From: Phycicoccus sp. CSK15P-2
Lineage (GTDB): Bacteria; Actinomycetota; Actinomycetes; Actinomycetales; Dermatophilaceae
Direction of reading: 5' to 3'
DNA: 64,000 nucleotides
NCBI RefSeq assembly: GCF_016888005.1
Contig: NZ_JAFDVE010000020.1
Coordinates: 27,257 to 91,256 of the forward strand
The notes below the pieces were generated by a model, which was given only the letters and a program-made list of their open reading frames with translations, searched no databases and was not told the origin of the DNA. Positions 25,943 through 34,025 of the stretch are shown one piece after another (position 1 is the first letter of the stretch; the number at the start of each line of letters is the position of its first letter). Position numbers and translations under genes: made by a program.

Positions 25943-26164
25943 GTGCGTCACTCGAGGTTCTGGGAGCTCATGGCGGGCGAGTTCGGCGACACCTACGCCC
26001 GGACCCTCGCCCGCACGCACGTGATGTCCGCGCTCGGCGGCCGGACCGCCAGCGAGGCCCTGGACGCCGGGGTCGCGCCTCGACAGGTGTGGCGGGCGCT
26101 GTGCGACGACCTCGACGTGCCGGAGGCCCGCCGGCACGGCATCGAGCCACCGCCGAAACCCTGA
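25943..26164 (+). CDS. DUF3046 family protein
   Basis: 73 residues matching the short actinobacterial DUF3046 family (MRHSRFWELMAGEFG; ending in DDLDVPEARRHG). Its function is unknown. It is usually found close to recA-recX; here an ABC transporter cassette separates them. The start is GTG six bases after TAGCAT (25931-25936), so the mRNA is probably leaderless. No membrane segment or metal-binding motif is present. Confidence 0.85.
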   Translation: MRHSRFWELMAGEFGDTYARTLARTHVMSALGGRTASEALDAGVAPRQVWRALCDDLDVPEARRHGIEPPPKP

Positions 26165-26187
26165 TGCCCGGTGTCGGGGGTGTCGTC

Positions 26188-26193
26188 TACTGT
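26188..26193 (+). promoter_or_regulatory. -10 box of leaderless ABC exporter operon
   Basis: TACTGT, seven bases, then the GTG at 26201. It decides the start of the ATPase gene. Confidence 0.5.
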
Positions 26194-26200
26194 CGCCGAC

Positions 26201-27130
26201 GTGACGGACGAGGTGCTGCTCAGCGCCCGAGGGCTCTCCAAGACCTTCGGTGACTTCACGGCCGTCGACGGCATCGACGTCGAGGTCCGGCGGGGCGAGG
26301 CGTTCGGCTTCCTCGGCCCCAACGGCGCGGGCAAGTCGTCGACGATGAAGATGGTCGGCTGCGTCTCGCCGGCCACCGGGGGCGAGCTGCGCATCCTCGG
26401 ACTCGACCCGGCCACCGACGGCCCGGCCATCCGCGCCCGGCTCGGGGTGTGCCCGCAGCAGGACATGCTCGACGAGGACCTCTCCGTCGAGGAGAACCTG
26501 TGGGTCTACGGGCGCTTCTTCGGGCTCTCCCGACGGGAGGTGCGGGCCCGCGCGGACGAGCTGCTCGAGTTCGCCCAGCTCACCGAGCGTCGGCACGACC
26601 GCGTCGAGCCCCTCTCCGGGGGGATGAAGCGCCGCCTCACCATCGCCCGGGCGCTCGTCAACAACCCCGAGGTGCTGCTCCTCGACGAGCCGACCACCGG
26701 CCTGGACCCGCAGGCGCGGCACGTCCTGTGGGACCGGCTGTACCGGCTGAAACGCGAGGGCGTCACGCTCATCATCACGACGCACTACATGGACGAGGCC
26801 GAGCAGCTGTGCGACCGCCTCGTCGTCATGGACCACGGGCGGATCGTCGCCGAGGGCAGCCCACGCGCGCTCATCGAGGCCCACTCGACGCGCGAGGTCG
26901 TCGAGCTGCGGTTCGCCGTCGACGAGCAGGAGCGGCACGTCGAGGCCGTCCGGGGCGTCGCCGACCGGGTCGAGGAGCTCCCCGACCGGCTGCTCGTCTA
27001 CACCGCCGACGGGGACGATGCGCTGGCGCGCCTGCACGACCGCGGGGTGCGGCCGCTCTCGGCACTCGTGCGGCGCTCCACGCTGGAGGACGTCTTCCTC
27101 CTCCTCACCGGCCGCACCCTCGTCGACTGA
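26201..27130 (+). CDS. ABC transporter ATP-binding protein
   Basis: 309 residues. Walker A GPNGAGKS, signature LSGGMKRRL and Walker B EVLLLDEPTTGLDP are complete, and the C-terminal extension fits the DrrA/NodI type of multidrug or glycolipid exporters. I start at GTG 26201 rather than the GTG at 26171, because TACTGT lies seven bases upstream and the extra ten residues have no homology. The first permease overlaps its stop (TGATG) and a second permease follows, so one ATPase serves two different permeases. Confidence 0.9.
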   Translation: MTDEVLLSARGLSKTFGDFTAVDGIDVEVRRGEAFGFLGPNGAGKSSTMKMVGCVSPATGGELRILGLDPATDGPAIRARLGVCPQQDMLDEDLSVEENLWVYGRFFGLSRREVRARADELLEFAQLTERRHDRVEPLSGGMKRRLTIARALVNNPEVLLLDEPTTGLDPQARHVLWDRLYRLKREGVTLIITTHYMDEAEQLCDRLVVMDHGRIVAEGSPRALIEAHSTREVVELRFAVDEQERHVEAVRGVADRVEELPDRLLVYTADGDDALARLHDRGVRPLSALVRRSTLEDVFLLLTGRTLVD

Positions 27131-27978
27131 TGGCCACCACCTCCGCACCCACGGGAGCCGTCCCCGCCGGCGGGCGGCTGGCCCACGGCCCACGACCACC
27201 GATGAGCCGGGCGGAGCGCGTCGCCGCCGCGGCGGAGCACCACGTGCGCGTCTACCGGCGCACCTGGCGCGGCTCGGTCATCAGCCGCTTCCTCTCCCCG
27301 CTGTTCTTCCTGGCGGCGCTGGGGCTGGGGCTCGGCTCGCTCGTCGACGCCGGCAGCGGTGGCGTCGACGGCGGGTCGTACCTGCACTTCGTCGTGCCGG
27401 GGATCATCGCCTACCAGGCGGCGCTCCTCGGCTTCGGCGACACGACCTACCCCGTCCTCGGCTACATCAAGTGGAACAGGATGTACTCGGCTGCGCTGTC
27501 GACGACGCTCGACGTCACCGACGTCGTCCTCGGCCACCTCGCGCTGCTGTCCGTCAACCTCCTCGTCGCGTGCGGGATCTTCGTCGGGGTCGCCGCCCTC
27601 TTCGGGGCGTTCGCCTCGTGGTGGGTGCTGGTCGCCGTGCCCATCGGGCTGCTCACCGGGCTCGCGTTCGCGGTGCCCACCTTCGCCATCAGCGCCGGCG
27701 TCGAGAACGACAACGTCTTCGGCATCCTCTACCGGTTCGTCCTCACCCCGGTGCTCCTCTTCTCCGGCACGTTCTTCCCGCTCGAGCAGCTGCCGGTGTG
27801 GCTCCGTCCGGCGGCCTGGGTGACGCCGCTGTGGCACGGCGTGGTGCTCACCCGGGACGCCGCGTACGGCCGCTCGCCCGGGCTGGCGGGCCTGCTCCAC
27901 GTCGGGGTGCTCCTGGTGTTCGTCGGGGTCGGCTGGGTGCTCGCCCGCCGGCGGCTGGCCCGGAGGCTGCTGTCGTGA
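27130..27978 (+). CDS. ABC-2 type transporter permease (first of two)
   Basis: 282 residues with about six membrane helices and the ABC-2 pattern (LSPLFFLAALGLGLGSLV at the first helix; TPVLLFSGTFFPLEQLP and WVTPLWHGVVL near the end). NodJ/DrrB-like permeases export lipids or drugs. The ATG overlaps the ATPase stop as TGATG, and the next permease starts at a GTG overlapping this stop. The long frame that reads in from the ATPase gene is rejected. Confidence 0.88.
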   Translation: MATTSAPTGAVPAGGRLAHGPRPPMSRAERVAAAAEHHVRVYRRTWRGSVISRFLSPLFFLAALGLGLGSLVDAGSGGVDGGSYLHFVVPGIIAYQAALLGFGDTTYPVLGYIKWNRMYSAALSTTLDVTDVVLGHLALLSVNLLVACGIFVGVAALFGAFASWWVLVAVPIGLLTGLAFAVPTFAISAGVENDNVFGILYRFVLTPVLLFSGTFFPLEQLPVWLRPAAWVTPLWHGVVLTRDAAYGRSPGLAGLLHVGVLLVFVGVGWVLARRRLARRLLS

Positions 27979-28790
27979 CCGTCACCTCCGCGCCGTCCCG
28001 TCGCCGCGCGCTGCCCTTCCCGGTGGGCCTGGGGATGGCCCGTTTCGTCGTCGCGCGGAACGCGACGGCCTTCCGTCGGGCGTGGGTCCTCCTGCTCAGC
28101 GGCTTCGTCGAGCCGGTGTTCTACCTCTTCTCGCTCGGGGTCGGCCTGGGCGCCCTCATCGGCCGGGTCACGACCGACGGCGGGTCGGTCGTCGGGTACG
28201 CAGCCTTCGTGGCGCCGGCGCTGCTCGCCGCGTCCGCGATGAACGGCGCCATCTTCGACGCCACGTTCAACGTCTTCTTCAAGCTGCGCTACCAGAAGCT
28301 GTACGACGCCATGCTCGCCACCCCCGTCGGGCCACGGGACATCGCGGTCGGCGAGATCACGTGGTCGCTGCTGCGGGGCAGCCTGTACTCCGCGATGTTC
28401 CTCGTCGTCGCGCTCGTCGCGGGGCTCGTCGAGTCCTGGTGGGCCGTGCTCGCCGTGCCGGCCGCCCTGCTCGTCGGCCTGGCCTTCGGTGCGGTCGGGA
28501 TGTTCACGACGACGTTCATGCGGTCCTGGCAGGACTTCGACTACGTCACGCTCGCGATCCAGCCGATGTTCCTGTTCTCGGCCACGTTCTTCCCGCTGTC
28601 GACGTACCCCGACGCCCTCGAGTGGCTCGTCCGGGCCACGCCGCTGTACCACGGGGTCGCCCTGGAACGGGCGCTCATGCTGGACGAGGTCGGGTGGGGC
28701 CTGCTGTGGCACGTCCTGTACCTGGCCGTGCTCGGCGCCCTCGGGGTCGTCGGCACCTCGCGCCGGATCGCGACACTCCTCCTCACCTGA
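27975..28790 (+). CDS. ABC-2 type transporter permease (second of two)
   Basis: 271 residues with about six membrane helices and the same ABC-2 architecture as its neighbour (GFVEPVFYLFSLGVGLG; QPMFLFSATFFPL; ATPLYHGVALER). The two permeases are similar in layout but clearly different in sequence, consistent with a heterodimeric membrane part. The GTG start overlaps the preceding stop (GTGA). The substrate is unknown. The recA leader begins after its stop codon. Confidence 0.88.
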   Translation: MTVTSAPSRRRALPFPVGLGMARFVVARNATAFRRAWVLLLSGFVEPVFYLFSLGVGLGALIGRVTTDGGSVVGYAAFVAPALLAASAMNGAIFDATFNVFFKLRYQKLYDAMLATPVGPRDIAVGEITWSLLRGSLYSAMFLVVALVAGLVESWWAVLAVPAALLVGLAFGAVGMFTTTFMRSWQDFDYVTLAIQPMFLFSATFFPLSTYPDALEWLVRATPLYHGVALERALMLDEVGWGLLWHVLYLAVLGALGVVGTSRRIATLLLT

Positions 28791-28824
28791 GCCCACCGGC
28801 GTGTCGCGCGTGTCGGGCACGATG

Positions 28825-28840
28825 TCGAACACGTGTTCGG
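28825..28840 (+). promoter_or_regulatory. LexA (SOS) box upstream of recA
   Basis: TCGAACACGTGTTCGG fits the actinobacterial SOS box TCGAAC-N4-GTTCGA with one mismatch at the last base. A TACGGT -10 candidate follows at 28842-28847, so LexA bound here would block that promoter. Confidence 0.85.
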
Positions 28841-28846
28841 CTACGG

Positions 28847-28884
28847 TCGTCCACAGGTGAGGGTTCCGGCTCCACTCGTCCACA
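28847..28884 (+). promoter_or_regulatory. Two DnaA-box-like motifs in the recA leader
   Basis: TCGTCCACA occurs at 28847-28855 and 28876-28884, spaced exactly 29 bases; both sit in a longer repeat CGTCCACAGGT. The actinobacterial DnaA box is TTGTCCACA, one base different. Binding by DnaA is inference. Confidence 0.4.
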
Positions 28885-28907
28885 GGTCCCACGGCGGCCC
28901 GTGGTCG

Positions 28908-28930
28908 GTGTCGGTGCTCCCGCCTAGCGT
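28908..28930 (+). promoter_or_regulatory. RecA-NDp (PafBC-type) promoter of recA
   Basis: GTGTCGGTG, eight bases, TAGCGT. This matches the mycobacterial damage promoter consensus TTGTCRGTG-N8-TANNNT except for the first base. It gives recA a second, LexA-independent damage response, as reported for M. tuberculosis recA. Confidence 0.7.
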
Positions 28931-29017
28931 CTGACCAGACCTCGCGACGAGGCCGACAGCGGGAGCTGGTCGCCGGTGGGCGCGCCCGATGACGACATGT
29001 GAAGGAACAGGTGTGAC

Positions 29018-30115
29018 ATGGCTGGACCCAACGGCGCACGCGGTGCCGTCCTGACCCCTCCGGCGCCCGACGGCGCCGCCCCGGACGGCGAGCGCCAGAA
29101 GGCCATCGCCTCGGTGATGGCCCAGATCGAGAAGACCCACGGCAAGGGTGCGGTCATGCGCCTCGGGGACGACGTCCGTCCCCCGATCGCCGTCATCCCC
29201 ACGGGGGCGATCTCCCTCGACGTCGCGCTCGGCATCGGGGGTCTGCCCCGCGGTCGTGTCGTCGAGATCTACGGCCCGGAGTCCTCGGGTAAGACGACGG
29301 TCGCGCTGCACGCGGTGGCGAACGCGCAGAAGGCCGGCGGCATCGCGGCGTTCATCGACGCCGAGCACGCTCTCGACCCCGAGTACGCGAAGAAGCTGGG
29401 CGTCGACATCGACGCCCTCCTCGTCTCGCAGCCCGACACGGGGGAGCAGGCGCTCGAGATCGCCGACATGCTCATCCGCTCCGGTGCCCTCGACATCATC
29501 GTCATCGACTCCGTGGCCGCGCTCGTGCCCCGGGCCGAGATCGAGGGGGAGATGGGCGACAGCCACGTCGGCCTCCAGGCGCGCCTGATGTCGCAGGCAC
29601 TGCGGAAGATCACCGGTGCGCTCAACAGCACCGGCACGACGGCGATCTTCATCAACCAGCTCCGCGAGAAGATCGGCGTGATGTTCGGCTCGCCCGAGAC
29701 GACGACCGGTGGCAAGGCGCTGAAGTTCTACGCCTCGGTCCGGCTCGACGTCCGGCGCATCGAGACCCTCAAGGACGGCAGCGACCCGGTCGGCAACCGC
29801 ACCCGCGTCAAGGTCGTCAAGAACAAGGTCTCCCCGCCGTTCAAGCAGGCCGAGTTCGACATCCTCTACGGCCAGGGCATCTCCCGGGAGGGCGGCCTCA
29901 TCGACATGGGCGTCGAGCACGGGTTCGTCCGCAAGGCCGGCGCCTGGTACACCTACGACGGCGACCAGCTCGGCCAGGGCAAGGAGAACGCTCGAGGCTT
30001 CCTCAAGGACAACCCCGAGCTCGCGGACGAGATCGAGAAGAAGATCAAGGACAAGCTCGGGGTCGGCGCCAAGCCCGACGCCGAGCCGACCGCGGACGCC
30101 CCGGTCGACTTCTGA
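29018..30115 (+). CDS. recA: Recombinase RecA
   Basis: 365 residues, full length and without an intein. RecA coats single-stranded DNA, performs strand exchange and triggers LexA cleavage. Walker A GPESSGKT is at 86-93, and the L1 ([20 protein letters not shown]) and L2 ([21 protein letters not shown]) loops are intact. The C-terminal tail is acidic. A GGAACAGG ribosome-binding site precedes the ATG. The 228-base leader carries a LexA box, DnaA-box-like motifs and a RecA-NDp promoter. The N-terminus is about 25 residues longer than the minimal family start. recX follows after 12 bases. Confidence 0.97.
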   Translation: MAGPNGARGAVLTPPAPDGAAPDGERQKAIASVMAQIEKTHGKGAVMRLGDDVRPPIAVIPTGAISLDVALGIGGLPRGRVVEIYGPESSGKTTVALHAVANAQKAGGIAAFIDAEHALDPEYAKKLGVDIDALLVSQPDTGEQALEIADMLIRSGALDIIVIDSVAALVPRAEIEGEMGDSHVGLQARLMSQALRKITGALNSTGTTAIFINQLREKIGVMFGSPETTTGGKALKFYASVRLDVRRIETLKDGSDPVGNRTRVKVVKNKVSPPFKQAEFDILYGQGISREGGLIDMGVEHGFVRKAGAWYTYDGDQLGQGKENARGFLKDNPELADEIEKKIKDKLGVGAKPDAEPTADAPVDF

Positions 30116-30127
30116 GGGTGACACCGC

Positions 30128-30871
30128 GTGGCGTTCGGTGACGGCTCGGCCCCGCCGCCCGCATGGGCGGTGGGGCCACCACTCCTTTCCGGCGGCAGGG
30201 CGGACACGCACGGCGAGGGGGCGACCCTCGACGACCTGCGTGCGGTCCTGCAGGAGGCCGAGGACGGCGCTGGGCGTGCGGCCCAGGGCCGGCGTCGCGG
30301 TGACCGGCCCGGGCGGGCGCGCGACTCCCGGTCCCGGCCGGTCGTGCCGCCGGATGCCGAGGGCGACCCGCGCACACGGGGCGAGGAGCCGGACCCGCAC
30401 GACTGGGCCCGGCAGATCGTGCTGCGTCAGCTGACGGCCGCCCCGCGCAGCAGGTCGCAGCTCGAACAGGTCCTGCGTCGCAAGAGCTGCCCGGAGGACG
30501 TCGCGGCCACTGTCCTGGACCGGATGGAGGAGGTGGGTCTCGTCGACGACGAGGCCTACGCCGGGATGCTCGTCCGCTCCCAGCAGGCCGGACGAGGCCT
30601 GGCTCGCCGGGCGCTGCGCCAGGAGCTGCGGAGGAAGGGGGTCGACGACGACATCGCATCAGCGGCCCTGGACGACGTCGACCCGCACGCGGAGGAGGAG
30701 CGGGCCCGGCAGCTCGTCGCCAAGCGGATGCGCTCGATGCACGGTCTGGAGCCGCACGTCCAGACCCGCCGGCTCGCCGGCATGCTCGCCCGCAAGGGCT
30801 ACGACGCGGAGGTCGCGATGCGGGTCGTGCGCGAGGCCGTCCACGACGCCCCCGAGCACCGGCGCGACTGA
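30128..30871 (+). CDS. recX: Regulatory protein RecX
   Basis: 247 residues, long for RecX because of a variable, arginine- and proline-rich N-terminal region of about 90 residues. The conserved part holds the RecX helical repeats: WARQIVLRQLTAAPRSRSQLEQVL, VGLVDDEAYAGMLVRS and GLARRALRQELRRKGV. RecX binds inside the RecA filament and damps its activity. It starts at GTG 12 bases after recA and is co-transcribed with it. Its stop codon sits in one arm of an inverted repeat shared with the convergent YccF gene. Confidence 0.9.
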   Translation: MAFGDGSAPPPAWAVGPPLLSGGRADTHGEGATLDDLRAVLQEAEDGAGRAAQGRRRGDRPGRARDSRSRPVVPPDAEGDPRTRGEEPDPHDWARQIVLRQLTAAPRSRSQLEQVLRRKSCPEDVAATVLDRMEEVGLVDDEAYAGMLVRSQQAGRGLARRALRQELRRKGVDDDIASAALDDVDPHAEEERARQLVAKRMRSMHGLEPHVQTRRLAGMLARKGYDAEVAMRVVREAVHDAPEHRRD

Positions 30872-30927
30872 GCCGGTGGCCCCAGGCCCGTCGGGACGGC
30901 AGGTGACCGCGGTCGGACCCGGCTCAG
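30868..30927. terminator. Inverted repeat spanning both stops of recX and the YccF gene
   Basis: CTGAGCCGG (30868-30876) pairs perfectly with CCGGCTCAG (30919-30927). Each arm contains the TGA stop of one of the two convergent genes. The loop is 42 bases, so it may act as a two-way terminator. Confidence 0.45.
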
Positions 30928-31334
30928 AACGAGTGGAGCGGCCGCTCACCCGGCGGCAGCGAGTCGCTGCGCACGATGTCCTTGCCGTAGGGCACGAGCG
31001 AGACCGGGATGAGCTTGAGGTTCGCGACGGCGAGCGGGATGCCGACGATCGTCACCGCCTGGGCCGCTGCGGTGGTCAGGTGCCCGAGCGCCAGCCACCA
31101 GCCAGCGAGGACGAGCCACACGACGTTGAGGACCACGGCCCCCGCGCCGGCCCCTGGCTTGTCCACGACGGCCCGTCCGAACGGCCACAGCGTGTAGCGG
31201 GCCATCCGGAACGACGCCACCCCCAGGGGGATGGTCACGACGAGGAGGCAGAGCACCACCCCCGCGAGGGCGTACCCCAGGGCGAGCCAGAGCCCGCCGA
31301 AGACGAACCAGACGATGTTGAGCAGCGTGCGCAC
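30924..31334 (-). CDS. YccF domain inner membrane protein
   Basis: 136 residues with two copies of the YccF pattern, each a hydrophobic pair: LLNIVWFVFGGLWLALGYAL, then LNVVWLVLAGWWLALGHL. YccF proteins are small inner membrane proteins of unknown role. The frame is open upstream to 31493, but I chose GTG 31334, because a clear GGAGG lies five to nine bases before it and the family normally begins with this RTLLNIVW segment. It is divergent from the ATP-grasp gene. Confidence 0.8.
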   Translation of the reverse strand: MRTLLNIVWFVFGGLWLALGYALAGVVLCLLVVTIPLGVASFRMARYTLWPFGRAVVDKPGAGAGAVVLNVVWLVLAGWWLALGHLTTAAAQAVTIVGIPLAVANLKLIPVSLVPYGKDIVRSDSLPPGERPLHSF

Positions 31335-31464
31335 CGGACCTCCGAACCTCGGTGTGGCCCAGCGTCGCACGACTCCGGGGACCCACGACATCAGGGATGT
31401 CCCGGAAACACGCCCGAGACCGGGCGGTGATGACATGTTCACCGATTCCCCATAGGTTCGGGGG

Positions 31465-33105
31465 GTGAGCGAACCGACGACGACCGAGGACACGGAGGGC
31501 CTGTTCGGGGACTACCGCCTCGGGGCCGCCTGGGACGAGATGCTCGCGGCGCCGGACGACCCGCGGACCCCGTACAAGCCCGTCTTCCACACGCTCCGCT
31601 CGATGCGCGGAGCCACCCTCAAGGAGCGAGCGGACATCCTCGCCCGCTCCTACCTGGACCAGGGTGTGACGTTCGACTACGCGGGGGAGGAGCGCCCGTT
31701 CCCTCTCGACGCCGTGCCCCGGGTGATCAGTGCCCACGAGTGGCAGGTCATCGAGTCCGGGGTGGCCCAGCGCGTGACGGCGCTGGAGGCATTCCTCGAC
31801 GACATCTACTCGCGCGAGGGCGAGATCCCCCGTGCCGTGCACGAGGGCATCGTGCCGTGGCGGCTCATCGCCAGCTCCAGCCACTACCACCGCGCCGTCA
31901 TGGGCATCCGCCCCGCCAACGGGGTCCGGGTGCATGTCGCCGGCGTCGACCTCGTCCGCGACGAGCAGGGCACCTTCCGGGTCCTCGAGGACAACGTCCG
32001 GGTGCCGTCCGGGGTCAGCTACGTCATCGCCAACCGCCGGGCGATGGCCAACGTGTTCCCCGAGGCCTTCGCGACGATGCGCATCCGCCCGGTCCACGAC
32101 TACCCGCGGATGCTGCTCCAGGCGCTGCGCGCCGCCGCTCCGGACGGCGCGAGCGACCCCACCGTCGTCGTGCTCACCCCCGGCGTCTTCAACTCCGCGT
32201 ACTTCGAGCACGCACTGCTGGCCCGGATGATGGGCGTCGAGCTGGTCGAGGGCCGCGACCTGGTCTGCGTCGGCGGGCAGGTCCGGATGCGCACGACGAC
32301 CGGTGACCGGCCCGTCGACGTCATCTACCGCCGGGTGGACGACGACTTCATCGACCCCGTCCACTTCCGGGGTGACTCCGTCCTCGGGGTGGCCGGCCTC
32401 GTCTCGGCGATGCGCTCCGGCCGGGTCACGGTCGCGAACGCCGTGGGCAACGGGGTGGCCGACGACAAGCTCATCTACAGCTACCTGCCCGACCTCGTCC
32501 GGTTCTACCTCGACGAGGACCCGATCATCCCCAACGTCGACACCTTCCGGTGCGCGGACGGCGGCGAGGCACTGCGGCACGTCCTGGACCATCTCGACGA
32601 GATGGTCGTCAAGCCGGTCGACGGCTCCGGAGGCAAGGGGCTCGTCGTCGGGCCGAAGGCCGACGGGGTGACGCTCGACCAGCTCCGCCGCACCCTGGAG
32701 GACGACCCGCGCGGGTGGATCGCGCAGCCCGTCGTCCAGCTCTCGACCGTGCCGACGTTCATCGAGGGCGCGCTCGCGCCGCGGCACGTGGACCTGCGAC
32801 CCTTCGCCGTCAACGACGGCGAGCAGGTGCGCGTCCTGCCCGGCGGCCTGACCCGCGTCGCCCTGCCCGAGGGTGAGCTCGTCGTCAACTCCAGCCAGGG
32901 AGGTGGGTCGAAGGACACCTGGGTGCTCTCCGACCGGCGCGCCAGCGTCCCGGCCACGGCGTCCACCTCGGACAACCGCGAGGTCGTCGTCATGAGCGCA
33001 CCCACGGCCTCGCTCGAGGACTCGATGCGGGCCCAACAGCAACAACAGCAACAACAACGGCAACCGGCGCCCGGGCCGACAGTGGTGAGTGGGGCCGGAT
33101 GCTGA
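31465..33105 (+). CDS. Circularly permuted ATP-grasp family protein
   Basis: 546 residues of the circularly permuted ATP-grasp family (DUF404/DUF407 type), predicted ATP-dependent amide-bond-forming ligases. Conserved segments are RVISAHEWQVIESGVAQR, LIASSSHYHRAVMGI, VLEDNVRVPSGVSYV and VVKPVDGSGGKGLVVGP. The start is GTG six bases after TAGGTT (31453-31458). The C-terminal tail is unusual: eight glutamines in a row from a CAA-rich tract near 33033-33056, with proline-rich sequence after it. The alpha-E gene overlaps the end by seven bases and a transglutaminase gene follows, the standard partners. The ligase substrate is unknown. Confidence 0.85.
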   Translation: MSEPTTTEDTEGLFGDYRLGAAWDEMLAAPDDPRTPYKPVFHTLRSMRGATLKERADILARSYLDQGVTFDYAGEERPFPLDAVPRVISAHEWQVIESGVAQRVTALEAFLDDIYSREGEIPRAVHEGIVPWRLIASSSHYHRAVMGIRPANGVRVHVAGVDLVRDEQGTFRVLEDNVRVPSGVSYVIANRRAMANVFPEAFATMRIRPVHDYPRMLLQALRAAAPDGASDPTVVVLTPGVFNSAYFEHALLARMMGVELVEGRDLVCVGGQVRMRTTTGDRPVDVIYRRVDDDFIDPVHFRGDSVLGVAGLVSAMRSGRVTVANAVGNGVADDKLIYSYLPDLVRFYLDEDPIIPNVDTFRCADGGEALRHVLDHLDEMVVKPVDGSGGKGLVVGPKADGVTLDQLRRTLEDDPRGWIAQPVVQLSTVPTFIEGALAPRHVDLRPFAVNDGEQVRVLPGGLTRVALPEGELVVNSSQGGGSKDTWVLSDRRASVPATASTSDNREVVVMSAPTASLEDSMRAQQQQQQQQRQPAPGPTVVSGAGC

Positions 33106-34025
33106 GCCGCATCGCCGAGTCTCTCTTCTGGATCGGCCGGTACACCGAGCGGGCCGACGGCACCGCGCGGATCTTCGACGTCCTGCGCCTTCAGCTGCTC
33201 GAGGACCCGATGGCTGACGAGGGGGCCGCCTCGCACACCGTCCGGTCGGTCATCATGGGGCTGCCGGGGGACGGGCGGACGACGTTCGACGACGTCGGCG
33301 CCTCCCTCGTCTTCGACCGGACGAACTCGAGCTCGATCACCGGTGCCTGGCTCGCCGCGCGCGAGAACGCCCGGCGGGCCCGCGAGACGCTCTCCACCGA
33401 GCTGTGGGAGGGCATCAACACGACCTGGCACCGGTGGAACGGTTTCGGCCGGGGCATCGTCACCGAGCGGCACCTGTCGTGGGTGCGGGAGCGGGCGGCG
33501 CTCGTCTCGGGCATCGCCGACTCCACGATGTCGCACGACGAGGCCTGGGACTTCCTCGTCCTCGGGCGCAGCCTCGAGCGCGCCGACATGACCGCCCGGC
33601 TGGCGGCCACCGGTGGCCTGTCCGGCGGTGGCGCACCGTGGGCGGTCGTGCTCTCGAGCTGCGGTGCCCAGCAGGCGTTCATGCGCAGCCAGCGGGGGCT
33701 GCTCACGGACGACCGCGCGGCCGCGTTCCTCGTCCTCGACCGCGAGTTCCCACGGTCGGTCTTCTTCTCCCTCCTCGAGGCCGAGCGCCGGCTCGAGGCG
33801 CTCTCGCCGCCGCACACCGAGCGGATCGGGGTCTCCGACGAGGCCCGGCGCCAGCTGGGCCGGATCCGGACGAGCCTGGAGTACCGCGCCACGGCCGACG
33901 TCATCTCCGACCTCCCCGCCCAGATGCTGCGCGTGCAGTCGGCCGTGACCGCTGCGTCCAGCTCGATCGCCAGCCGCTACTTCCAGTCGGGTCCACTGCC
34001 GACGTGGACCCGCGACAGGATGTGA
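33099..34025 (+). CDS. Alpha-E domain-containing protein
   Basis: 308 residues, largely helical, starting MLSRIAESLFWIGRYTERAD, the clear signature of the alpha-E family. These proteins always occur with the permuted ATP-grasp protein, fused or adjacent, and are predicted to support an amidoligase reaction. No catalytic motif is evident. The ATG lies inside the end of the ATP-grasp gene, and the next gene starts at a GTG overlapping its stop (GTGA), so the three are one translationally coupled operon. Confidence 0.85.
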   Translation: MLSRIAESLFWIGRYTERADGTARIFDVLRLQLLEDPMADEGAASHTVRSVIMGLPGDGRTTFDDVGASLVFDRTNSSSITGAWLAARENARRARETLSTELWEGINTTWHRWNGFGRGIVTERHLSWVRERAALVSGIADSTMSHDEAWDFLVLGRSLERADMTARLAATGGLSGGGAPWAVVLSSCGAQQAFMRSQRGLLTDDRAAAFLVLDREFPRSVFFSLLEAERRLEALSPPHTERIGVSDEARRQLGRIRTSLEYRATADVISDLPAQMLRVQSAVTAASSSIASRYFQSGPLPTWTRDRM

